A stretch of DNA of 64,000 bases from Cognatundibacterium rivi (GTDB taxonomy: Bacteria; Pseudomonadota; Gammaproteobacteria; Burkholderiales; Burkholderiaceae_D): positions 264,153 through 328,152 of the forward strand of contig NZ_JAGSPK010000006.1 in assembly GCF_018139565.1 (NCBI RefSeq). Reading direction: 5' to 3'. This document shows positions 56,671 to 64,000 of this stretch, piece by piece (positions within the stretch are counted from its first letter, which is position 1; every line of letters begins with the position of its first letter). The position numbers and the translations under genes were made by a program. Below the pieces are notes generated by a model. It saw only the letters and a program-made list of their open reading frames with translations, did not search any database and was not told where the DNA came from.

Positions 56671-58200
56671 ATGTTGCATGGATATTGGTGTCAAGAATCG
56701 CGAAATGAACGCTCTGACGATGTATCTGCCGGACCTCCTGCAGCATCGATATCACTGACGTCAGCGACGTTATTGCTTGCGTTGCTGACTGGCTGTACGT
56801 TGTCTGCACCGACATATCAATCACCCGCATCGCCTGTTGCTGAAGTTTATAGCGCAGCACCGGCGCACGATGCAGGTATTCCTGCCTCTCAAATCCGTTG
56901 GCAAACGTATTTCTCTGATCCGGCTTTGCGTCGTCTCATTGAGCTGGCCTTAGCCAATAATCGGGACGTGCGTAGTGCTTTGTCGCGTGTGCAGGAAATG
57001 CGCGCGGCTTACGGCATACAAAGGGCAGATCGCTTGCCTACGATCGCCGGCAGTCTGGATGCAACGCGCACTGCTGTGCCCGGCGATCTGAATGTATCGG
57101 GTCGGCCGGTTGTTGGTAGCCAATTTCAGCTTGGTGTTGGCTTCAGCAGTTGGGAGATTGATTTTTGGGGACGCGTCAGTAGTCTGAATGCGGCGGCGTT
57201 GCAGTCGTATCTTGCCACCGATGCGACTCGTCGCGCGACGGCGTTGAGCGTGATCACACAAGTAGCGAACACTTATCTTGCTTTGCGCGAAACGGACGAG
57301 CGTCTGATGCTGGCACAACGCACTGTCGCAAGTCGTGCCAAGTCCTTACGTATTTTTCGTCGTCGTGTCGATCTGGGGGCAACATCCAGGCTTGAATTGA
57401 CGCAGGTCGAGTTGCTATCGCAACAGGCAATGGCATTGCAGGCGCAACTTGAACATACGCGTGCGACCCAGATCAATGCATTGACCTTGTTGGTGGGGGT
57501 TCCACTGCAACTGCCGCTGGCGTCCGAGCAATTCAATGCTCTTCCGCCCTTACCTGAATTGAAGGCCGGGTTGCCCTCGGATCTGCTATTGCAGCGGCCG
57601 GACATACTCGCTGCCGAGCACTCGCTGCAAGCAGCCCAGGCAAATATGGCGGTAGCCCGGGCCACTTTTTTTCCACGAATTGCTTTAACCGCATTTGCTG
57701 GTACGGCAAGTGCTGAGTTAAACGGATTATTCAGCAGTGGCAGTCAGGCATGGACATTCTCACCGAGTATTACTTTACCGATTTTTGACAGTGGCAGACG
57801 CGAGGCAGTCACTGAAGTCGCCCGATTGCGGCGCGAGCAGGCTATCGCACATTACGAGCAAACGGTACAGGCCGCTTTCAGGGACGTTGCTGATGCTTTA
57901 GCTGCACGTTACTGGTTAGCGGCACAGGACGATATTGCGCGCGAGACCCTGAAAGTACAGGCTGAGCGTGCGCGGTTAGCGAAGCTACGCTATGACCATG
58001 GTTCTGCACGCTATCTGGAAGTGTTGGACGCCGAGCGTGATTTGCTGTCGAGCGAGCAGCAATTGGTACAAATACGTCGCGCCAGCCTGTCAGCACAGGT
58101 CGCGCTTTTCGCAGCACTTGGCGGTGGCATTCAGTTTGCTGATGAATTATCTGTGTCTTCTGTCGATCCCGTATCGGTGCCAAAAAACAACCAGGAATAA
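56671..58200 (+). CDS. NodT/OprM-type outer membrane efflux lipoprotein
   Basis: The 509-residue protein is a TolC-like outer membrane factor of the RND/NodT class. A lipobox occurs in LLLALLTGC, the Cys near residue 42; the first 30 residues form an unusually long polar N-region, so a downstream start is possible, although AAAGGTGATGAA precedes this ATG. Typical blocks are WQTYFSDPALRRLIELALANNRDVRSAL, ARAGFFPR-like VARATFFPRIALTA, and the helical repeats in both halves. It is the first gene of an operon with an adaptor and two ABC components and should form their exit channel. Confidence 0.92.
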   Translation: MLHGYWCQESRNERSDDVSAGPPAASISLTSATLLLALLTGCTLSAPTYQSPASPVAEVYSAAPAHDAGIPASQIRWQTYFSDPALRRLIELALANNRDVRSALSRVQEMRAAYGIQRADRLPTIAGSLDATRTAVPGDLNVSGRPVVGSQFQLGVGFSSWEIDFWGRVSSLNAAALQSYLATDATRRATALSVITQVANTYLALRETDERLMLAQRTVASRAKSLRIFRRRVDLGATSRLELTQVELLSQQAMALQAQLEHTRATQINALTLLVGVPLQLPLASEQFNALPPLPELKAGLPSDLLLQRPDILAAEHSLQAAQANMAVARATFFPRIALTAFAGTASAELNGLFSSGSQAWTFSPSITLPIFDSGRREAVTEVARLRREQAIAHYEQTVQAAFRDVADALAARYWLAAQDDIARETLKVQAERARLAKLRYDHGSARYLEVLDAERDLLSSEQQLVQIRRASLSAQVALFAALGGGIQFADELSVSSVDPVSVPKNNQE

Positions 58201-58204
58201 ACGC

Positions 58205-59275
58205 ATGAATCCGAATATTAAAAAAATCGTCTTGCTTGTTATGGCAGTTGCCATTGCGATCACTGCCTATGTTGTTTATCAGCGCCGGAATGGAGTGGAT
58301 CGTAGTGACAGTGTGGTGAGTGGCAATGGTCGCATTGAGGCCACTGAAATCGACGTGGCGACCAAGCTGGGCGGGCGGGTGCAGGAAATTCTGGTGGCCG
58401 AAGGCGAGTTTGTGAAAGCAGGCCAATTGCTGGCGCGTATGCAAATCGATAGTTTGCAGGCACAAAAAGATGAAGCCGTAGCACGACAGCAGCAAGCGGA
58501 ATATGCGGTGAAAGGTGCCGAGGCGCAGGTTGCATTACGCGAGAGTGATTTGCAGGCAACGCAGGCGTTGGTGGTGCAGCGTGAAAGTGAACTCGATGCG
58601 GCACAACGGCGTCTGGCTCGCTCGGAAACTCTGTTTAAAGAAGGTGCGTCTTCCGGTCAGGAACTCGACGATGATCGCGCACGTGTCAGCAGTGCGGCTG
58701 CCGCGCTTGCCGCCACCAAGGCACAGGTCAGCGCGGCAAAGGCGGCGGTGACGGCGGCCGTGACGCAAGTTACGGGAACGCAGTCTAGTGTCAGAGCTGC
58801 TGCCGCGACCACTGCTCGCATCGATGTCGAGCTGGCTGACAGCGAATTGAAAGCGCCGCGTGCAGGGCGTGTACAGTATCGCGTTGCACAGCCGGGTGAA
58901 ATTCTGGGCGGTGGTGGAAAGGTATTGAATCTGGTTGATCTTTCCGATGTCTATATGACGTTCTTTGTACCGGAAAGTGTTGCAGGGAAAGTTGCACTGG
59001 GCAGCGAGGTGCGTATTGTCCTGGATGCGGCACCGCAGTTTGTGATTCCGGCCAAAGTGTCGTTTGTCGCCAGCACGGCGCAGTTCACTCCGAAGACCGT
59101 TGAAACTGCCAGCGAGCGCCAGAAATTGATGTTTCGTGTGAAAGCCAGAATTGATCGTGATTTATTGCTCAAGTACCTGCAACAGGTAAAAACTGGTTTG
59201 CCGGGCGTGGCGTGGATTAAGCCTGATACACAGGCTGCATGGCCAGCATCGCTTAATTTGAAAGCGCTGCCGTGA
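58205..59275 (+). CDS. HlyD-family membrane fusion protein (YhiI-like)
   Basis: The start at 58205 gives a single N-terminal membrane anchor ([21 protein letters not shown]) and a 356-residue protein. The lipoyl halves are [40 protein letters not shown] and [18 protein letters not shown]; a long Ala/Gln-rich coiled-coil hairpin lies between residues 85 and 200. The adaptor bridges the inner-membrane ABC proteins and the outer membrane factor. It resembles E. coli YhiI, whose gene is also followed by rbbA and yhhJ. The gene lies four bases after the NodT-type gene. Confidence 0.92.
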   Translation: MNPNIKKIVLLVMAVAIAITAYVVYQRRNGVDRSDSVVSGNGRIEATEIDVATKLGGRVQEILVAEGEFVKAGQLLARMQIDSLQAQKDEAVARQQQAEYAVKGAEAQVALRESDLQATQALVVQRESELDAAQRRLARSETLFKEGASSGQELDDDRARVSSAAAALAATKAQVSAAKAAVTAAVTQVTGTQSSVRAAAATTARIDVELADSELKAPRAGRVQYRVAQPGEILGGGGKVLNLVDLSDVYMTFFVPESVAGKVALGSEVRIVLDAAPQFVIPAKVSFVASTAQFTPKTVETASERQKLMFRVKARIDRDLLLKYLQQVKTGLPGVAWIKPDTQAAWPASLNLKALP

Positions 59276-62049
59276 GCATGTCTGTCGCGGCATCAGCTGT
59301 CGTGCATGCTCAACAGCTGCGGCTGAATTACGCCAAGGTTTGTGCGCTGGATGATATTACGCTGGATATCCCAGCGAATTGTATGGTGGGAATTATCGGC
59401 CCTGATGGCGTTGGTAAATCCAGCTTGTTATCACTGATTTCCGGTGCACGCGCCTTGCAGCAGGGACATCTTGACGTGCTTGGTGGCGATATGGCCAGTC
59501 GTCGCCATCGTGAGCAGGTCTGCCCCCGCATTGCATATATGCCGCAGGGGCTCGGTAAGAATCTTTCCCCGACTTTGTCGGTTGAAGAAAATCTGCAATT
59601 CTTTGCCAGTCTGTTTGGGCATGATGCTACTGAGAGCCATCGTCGGATTGATGAATTGACGCGCAGTACAGGGCTATCTCCTTTTCTGGATAGGCCAGCG
59701 AGCAAATTATCCGGCGGTATGAAGCAGAAACTGGGATTGTGTTGTGCACTGATTCACGATCCGGATTTACTTATTCTGGATGAGCCGACTACCGGTGTCG
59801 ATCCACTGGCTCGTGCGCAATTCTGGGATCTGATTGCGCATATTCGCGTCAGCCGTCCGGGTATGAGTGTCATCGTTGCGACGGCGTATATGGATGAAGC
59901 GCAAGGATTTGACTGGCTGGTCGCGATGGATGATGGTCAGGTGCTGGCGACAGGAACGCCCGCCCAACTGATGCAGAAAACGGCGACCCTCTCGCTGGAG
60001 GCAGCATTTATTGGTTTGCTGCCGGAGATCAAGCGGCGTGGACACCAGCGAGTCGAAATTCCACCACTGACGATGACTGACAGCGCTGCAGTCGCAATTG
60101 AGGCGCAAAATCTGACGATGCGTTTCGGTGATTTTGTGGCGGTTGATCATGTCAGTTTTCGCATCCGGCGCGGAGAAATATTCGGCTTTCTCGGTTCCAA
60201 TGGTTGCGGTAAATCGACCACCATGAAAATGTTGACAGGCTTGCTGCCCGCAACCGAAGGCGATGCCTGGTTGTTTGGTCAGAAAGTGAATCCACACGAT
60301 ATCGCCATTCGTCGTCGTGTCGGTTATATGTCGCAGTCGTTTTCCTTATATGCCGAGCTGAATGTGCAACAGAATCTGATCTTGCATGCGCGTTTATTTC
60401 ATGTGCCGGAAGCAGACGTACTGGGTCGTGTGGCGGACATGGTTGCGCGCTTTGATTTGCAAGAGGTTGTTGACATGCTGCCCGATAAGCTGCCGCTTGG
60501 CATACGGCAACGTTTGTCGCTGGCGGTTGCGATGGTGCATCAACCCGAATTACTGATTCTGGATGAACCGACGTCTGGCGTTGATCCCGTGGCACGCGAT
60601 AATTTCTGGCGTTTGATGATAGAGCTGGCGCGGCGCGACCACGTCACCATTTTTATCTCCACTCACTTCATGAATGAGGCTGAGCGCTGCGATCGTATTT
60701 CGCTGATGCATGCAGGGCGAGTACTTGCCAGCGATGCACCGGCAGCATTAGTTGCGCAACGGGGCGCAGCAACACTGGAACAAGCATTTATCGATTATCT
60801 GCTGGAAGCCGATGGTGGCGATGTTGTACAACCTGTTGCTGATACTAACGCGGTGGCCAGTATCAATAACGCCGAACTGCCAGCGTTTTCCAGCACATCA
60901 GCGCCCAGCTTCAGACAACGTTGCCGACGCAGCCTTGGACGCATCTACACCTATACCTGGCGTGAAGCGCTGGAACTAAAGCGTGATCCGGTTCGCAGCA
61001 CGCTGGCGTTGCTGGGGTCCTTGCTGCTGATGTTTGTGATGGGGTACGGCATCAGCATGGACGTTGAAAATCTGCGCTTTGCCGTACTCGATCGTGATCA
61101 AACTGTATTAAGCCAGAATTACATACTCAATCTTGCAGGGTCGCGTTATTTTGTTGAGCATGCGCCGATTGCTGACTATGCAGAACTCGACTGGCGCATG
61201 CGTAGCGGCGAGTTGTCACTGGCGATAGAAATTCCACCTGGCTTTGCGCGCGATGTAGAGCGCGGTAAGTCTGTGCAGATTGGTGCCTGGGTGGATGGCG
61301 CTATGCCACAACGCGCAGAAACGGTGAATGGCTATGTGCAGGGCATGCACCAGCAATGGTTCTTACAGCAGATGCATGAACGTACAGGATCAACTTTGTC
61401 AGGCGTTACCAGTGTGGAGACGCGTTATCGCTATAACCCTGATGTGAAGAGTTTGCCATCAATGGTGCCAGCAGTGATTCCACTATTGCTGTTGATGTTG
61501 CCTGCAATGCTGACGGCGCTGGCGGTTGTGCGCGAAAAAGAGTTGGGTTCGATCATTAATTTTTATGTGACGCCGACAACGCGCACCGAATTTTTGCTTG
61601 GCAAGCAAGTGCCGTATGTCGCGTTGGCAATGCTGAATTTTCTTTTAATGAGCTTGGCTGCCGTCACGATATTCGACGTACCCGTAAAGGGAAATTTCTT
61701 TGTTTTATTGCTCGCCGCGTGGTTGTTCAGCATTTGTTCAACTGGCATGGGATTATTAGCTTCAGCATTGACCCGCAGCCAGATTGCAGCCATGTTTTTT
61801 ACCATGATAGGAACGATGATTCCGGCTGTTCAATTTGCCGGACTGATCAATCCTGTTTCTTCGCTGGAAGGTATCGGGCATCTGGTTGGACAGATTTATC
61901 CGGCAACGTATATGTTTAATATCAGTCGCGGCGTCTTCAGCAAAGCATTAGGCTTTGATGATTTACATGCGGCTTTCTGGCCCTTGTTGCTGGCAATCCC
62001 AGTTATTCTTGGCGCGGCGATTGCCTTGCTGAAAAAACAGGAGCGCTGA
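59272..62049 (+). CDS. rbbA: ABC transporter with two ATPase domains fused to ABC-2 permease (RbbA-like)
   Basis: The 925-residue fusion has NBD1 with Walker [10 protein letters not shown] (43-51), signature [12 protein letters not shown] and Walker [17 protein letters not shown]2 with Walker [10 protein letters not shown] (about 309-317), a changed signature [12 protein letters not shown] and Walker [14 protein letters not shown]; and an ABC-2 membrane domain from about residue 565. This architecture is that of RbbA/YhiH, annotated as ribosome-associated ATPase but genetically part of an export system. The start is GTG at 59272 overlapping the previous stop; an ATG at 59278 is an alternative. 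NBD2 lacks the LSGG signature, so ATP hydrolysis may be asymmetric. Confidence 0.92.
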   Translation: MSMSVAASAVVHAQQLRLNYAKVCALDDITLDIPANCMVGIIGPDGVGKSSLLSLISGARALQQGHLDVLGGDMASRRHREQVCPRIAYMPQGLGKNLSPTLSVEENLQFFASLFGHDATESHRRIDELTRSTGLSPFLDRPASKLSGGMKQKLGLCCALIHDPDLLILDEPTTGVDPLARAQFWDLIAHIRVSRPGMSVIVATAYMDEAQGFDWLVAMDDGQVLATGTPAQLMQKTATLSLEAAFIGLLPEIKRRGHQRVEIPPLTMTDSAAVAIEAQNLTMRFGDFVAVDHVSFRIRRGEIFGFLGSNGCGKSTTMKMLTGLLPATEGDAWLFGQKVNPHDIAIRRRVGYMSQSFSLYAELNVQQNLILHARLFHVPEADVLGRVADMVARFDLQEVVDMLPDKLPLGIRQRLSLAVAMVHQPELLILDEPTSGVDPVARDNFWRLMIELARRDHVTIFISTHFMNEAERCDRISLMHAGRVLASDAPAALVAQRGAATLEQAFIDYLLEADGGDVVQPVADTNAVASINNAELPAFSSTSAPSFRQRCRRSLGRIYTYTWREALELKRDPVRSTLALLGSLLLMFVMGYGISMDVENLRFAVLDRDQTVLSQNYILNLAGSRYFVEHAPIADYAELDWRMRSGELSLAIEIPPGFARDVERGKSVQIGAWVDGAMPQRAETVNGYVQGMHQQWFLQQMHERTGSTLSGVTSVETRYRYNPDVKSLPSMVPAVIPLLLLMLPAMLTALAVVREKELGSIINFYVTPTTRTEFLLGKQVPYVALAMLNFLLMSLAAVTIFDVPVKGNFFVLLLAAWLFSICSTGMGLLASALTRSQIAAMFFTMIGTMIPAVQFAGLINPVSSLEGIGHLVGQIYPATYMFNISRGVFSKALGFDDLHAAFWPLLLAIPVILGAAIALLKKQER

Positions 62050-62050
62050 T

Positions 62051-63178
62051 ATGCGACGTCATTTGGCAAATATTTATCGTCTGGGTGTCAAAGAGTTATG
62101 GAGTCTTTGGCGCGACCCCATGATGCTGGCGCTGATTATTTATACATTCACCGCTGCGATCTATGTCGCCGGCACGGCGATGCCAGAAACACTGAACCGC
62201 GCACCGATTGCGATTGTGGATGAAGATGATTCTGCTTTATCAGTGCGTATCATCTCTGCATTTTATCCACCGCAATTTACTAAACCTGTACGTATCAACC
62301 AGTCACAAGTTGATCCCGGGCTTGATGCCGGACTGTATACATTTGTTCTGATCATTCCACCTGATTTTCAGCGCGATGTTATTGCGGGAAAGACCCCTCA
62401 GCTTCAGCTGAACGTCGATGCGACTCGCATGAGCCAGGCATTTTCCGGCAACGGCGCGATACAGCAAATAGTGATGGGGGAAGTCAATGAATTTGTGCAA
62501 CGTTATCGTGAGACACCGATACAGCCCGTGGAACTTGCACTACGTTCGCGTTTTAATCCGGCGCTCAATCCATCGTGGTTTGGCTCATTGATGGAACTGG
62601 TGAATAACATTACGATGCTCTCAATTATTCTGACGGGGGCGGCGCTTATTCGTGAACGCGAGCATGGTACGGTAGAACATTTATTGGTGATGCCTGTGAC
62701 GCCGACTGAAATCATGTTGGCAAAAGTCTGGTCGATGGCCTTGGTTGTACTTGTTGCCGTTCTGGTCTCGCTGACCGTTATTATTCAAGGCGCCTTGCGC
62801 GTTCCGATTGATGGGTCCGTCGCTTTATTCCTTATTGGTGTGACTTTGCATTTGTTTGCAACAACATCTATGGGAATTTTTATGGCAACTCTGGCACGGA
62901 GTATGCCGCAGTTTGGGTTGTTGATGATGCTGACGATGATGCCGCTGGAAATGTTGTCCGGTGGTATGACTCCGCGCGAAAGTATGCCCGTTTTTGTTCA
63001 ATGGCTGATGTCTCTGGCGCCTACAACGCATTTTACCGAATTGAGCCAGGCCATTTTGTATCGCGGTGCCGGGCTTGAAGTTGTGTGGCGGGCTTTTTTT
63101 GCATTACTGGTAATTGGTTCTGTATTGTTCATGCTCTCATTGGCGCGTTTCCGCAAAACCTTAGGGCAGATGGCTTAA
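62051..63178 (+). CDS. ABC-2 type permease (YhhJ-like)
   Basis: The 375-residue membrane protein has one N-terminal helix (MLALIIYTFTAAIYVAGTA), a large periplasmic domain and five C-terminal helices, as in ABC-2 permeases such as E. coli YhhJ. ALIREREHGTVEHLLVMPVTPTEIMLAKVWSM is the family hallmark, and MMPLEMLSGGMTPRESMP follows. The gene starts two bases after the fusion gene and probably forms a heterodimeric channel with its membrane part. Exported substrate is unknown, probably a drug or envelope compound. Confidence 0.93.
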   Translation: MRRHLANIYRLGVKELWSLWRDPMMLALIIYTFTAAIYVAGTAMPETLNRAPIAIVDEDDSALSVRIISAFYPPQFTKPVRINQSQVDPGLDAGLYTFVLIIPPDFQRDVIAGKTPQLQLNVDATRMSQAFSGNGAIQQIVMGEVNEFVQRYRETPIQPVELALRSRFNPALNPSWFGSLMELVNNITMLSIILTGAALIREREHGTVEHLLVMPVTPTEIMLAKVWSMALVVLVAVLVSLTVIIQGALRVPIDGSVALFLIGVTLHLFATTSMGIFMATLARSMPQFGLLMMLTMMPLEMLSGGMTPRESMPVFVQWLMSLAPTTHFTELSQAILYRGAGLEVVWRAFFALLVIGSVLFMLSLARFRKTLGQMA

Positions 63179-63456
63179 ATCGATCACTAAATATTTGTTA
63201 AAATGATAAATAATAAACTTTATTAACAAGCGTAAGCGTTCAGCCTATTTAAAATTTTTAAATTAAAAAACCGATGAAATTTAGTTTTTTTAAGAAAAAA
63301 ATAAATTTTTTATAATTTCAATGGAAAAAAAGTATAGTTTTTTTTAGTTTCGTAACATTACGTGTCAACCGAAGTGGCTTCCGGCTCGTTTTTCGACTCA
63401 TAGAATCTTTGCACGTACTTTTAACGCAGCGGAGATTCCCCAACAGGAGTCTGAAA
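63179..63456. other. Very AT-rich intergenic region
   Basis: Bases 63180-63350 consist largely of A and T runs and contain no gene. The right end carries a CAGGAG ribosome binding site for the 114-codon gene. The stretch could hold a strong promoter or curved DNA; I see no clear terminator for the export operon. Confidence 0.55.
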
Positions 63457-63801
63457 ATGATTTACGAAATTTTGGTTCGCCCTTCCGATAATAAAAAGAT
63501 GACGTCTGACAATCTGATCTGGATTGAGACCGATATGCCTTCCCGTTCCTTTGAAAAATGGATGCGTGATCGTGCATTGTTAGATGGAAGTGGACATGCG
63601 CCTATCGTTCGCTGGAGTATCGTACAGACTCAGCGTCCAGCGCATTTCAAATTGGCGACCCAGGCTAAAGCGTTGAAAAGCCGTATTTCAGAATTAATGA
63701 GCGGCATTGCGGAAGTAACAGCAGTTCCTGATGCGACGAAAGCACTGAGTGCGTTCCGCCTGAAGGCAAAAACACCAGAATTGGCTGGCGCGTTCCACTA
63801 A
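63457..63801 (+). CDS. Small protein of unknown function
   Basis: I do not recognise this 114-residue protein. The start at 63457 follows CAGGAG by nine bases and gives IYEILVRPSDNKKMTSDN as the first residues. There is no signal peptide or membrane segment; the second half is helical and Lys/Ala-rich (FKLATQAKALKSRISELMSG). The absence of cysteines and hydrophobic stretches suggests a soluble cytoplasmic protein. A terminator follows directly. Coding status is supported by the ribosome binding site and protein-like composition but no homologue can be named. Confidence 0.7.
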   Translation: MIYEILVRPSDNKKMTSDNLIWIETDMPSRSFEKWMRDRALLDGSGHAPIVRWSIVQTQRPAHFKLATQAKALKSRISELMSGIAEVTAVPDATKALSAFRLKAKTPELAGAFH

Positions 63802-63813
63802 GTATGTAGCAGC

Positions 63814-63853
63814 AAAAAAAGCACGACAGACAGCAATGTCAATCGTGCTTTTT
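63814..63853. terminator. Bidirectional rho-independent terminator
   Basis: GCACGA (63821-63826) and TCGTGC (63843-63848) form the stem base, with a smaller inner pair GACA/TGTC; an A run precedes and TTTTT follows. It separates the 114-codon gene from the convergent chemoreceptor gene. Confidence 0.82.
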
Positions 63854-63901
63854 GTGTTTTGACAGTATTAACGCTGAGTTTTCATCGCTAATACATCCCG
63901 G

Positions 63902-64000
63902 TCAGAATTCTTCCCAGTCCTGATTCGAGGTTGATGCGGTCGTAATTTGTTTGCGAGGAGCAGGCGCAGCTTTGACCGGACGTACAGCCGCAGCTGGTTT
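63902..64000 (-). CDS. Methyl-accepting chemotaxis protein, C-terminal tail (partial)
   Basis: Only the last 32 codons are in the window, read on the minus strand from its right edge. They encode an Ala/Pro/Lys-rich flexible linker ending NQDWEEF and a stop. The xWxxF pentapeptide is the CheR/CheB tether of chemoreceptors, and the tail closely resembles the one ending NDEWEEF in the receptor at 53095-54819. The rest of the gene lies beyond the window, so the assignment to a chemoreceptor rests on this tail. Confidence 0.75.
   Translation of the reverse strand, partial: KPAAAVRPVKAAPAPRKQITTASTSNQDWEEF

Overview
The window reads as chromosome of a betaproteobacterium of the order Burkholderiales, most likely Oxalobacteraceae (Herminiimonas/Undibacterium-like; this placement is inferred from gene order and protein style, not from a search). 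Supporting signs are ftsY-ftsE-ftsX followed by rpoH with a CIRCE operator, an aa3 oxidase cluster in the order coxB-coxA-small assembly protein-ctaG-DUF2970-coxC-DUF2909-SURF1-ctaA-ctaB-sco, and a joint sulfonate/sulfate uptake locus ending in cysB. Base composition is near half GC, with a few conspicuously AT-rich intergenic stretches.

Layout. 1-1384: end of a 2,4-dienoyl-CoA reductase gene and an NTF2-like protein. 1438-7181 (minus): a tightly coupled seven-gene lipid/envelope operon (FAD oxidoreductase, DUF1365, CFA-type methyltransferase, chalcone-isomerase-like protein, DUF3833 lipoprotein, SDR, NTF2-like), divergent from a TetR regulator with a perfect 26-bp palindrome in front of it. 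8144-8734: exported glutathione peroxidase. 8903-20006: sulfur acquisition (sbp, ssuE, ssuA, ssuD, ssuC, ssuB, a lone TOBE protein, a degenerate EAL protein, cysT, cysW, cysA, cysB). 20148-22905: rfaE2, trmL, comF, bioC. 23137-32008: the cytochrome c oxidase structural and assembly genes. 32209-37785: rpoH, ftsX, ftsE, ftsY, rsmD, coaD, ferredoxin. 37804-41720: diguanylate cyclase, MOSC protein, GlxA-type regulator and a divergent isochorismatase-family hydrolase. 41814-51117: ychF, MATE pump, patatin-like protein, pth, uvrA, MFS pump, ssb. 51118-55202: AT-rich stretch, orphan lipoprotein, chemoreceptor, DUF4148 protein. 55466-63178: LysR regulator followed by a four-gene export system (NodT-type outer membrane factor, HlyD-type adaptor, double-NBD ABC fusion, ABC-2 permease). 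63457-64000: orphan 114-aa protein and the tail of a second chemoreceptor.

How the genes work together. The sulfur locus supplies sulfate and sulfonates and releases sulfite from sulfonates through the SsuE/SsuD pair, with CysB as the probable activator; a recurring AAAAATTCGTT-like motif lies upstream of sbp, ssuA and cysT. The cox cluster encodes the oxidase together with copper delivery (CtaG, SCO-type proteins), heme A synthesis (CtaB, CtaA) and SURF1. The lipid operon probably modifies unsaturated membrane fatty acids, a role inferred from related clusters under sigma-E/ChrR control elsewhere; here a TetR protein is the likely regulator.

Most notable unexplained structure: a dispersed intergenic element (14799-14880 and 32056-32133, about 76% identical without gaps over 45 columns and sharing an exact 13-mer in opposite orientation), the TetR palindrome, a degenerate EAL protein embedded in a sulfur operon, a 14-bp tandem repeat running into the stop codon of the patatin gene, and a strong hairpin between coxA and a 35-aa gene. 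All family names rest on motif recognition by eye; no database search was run.
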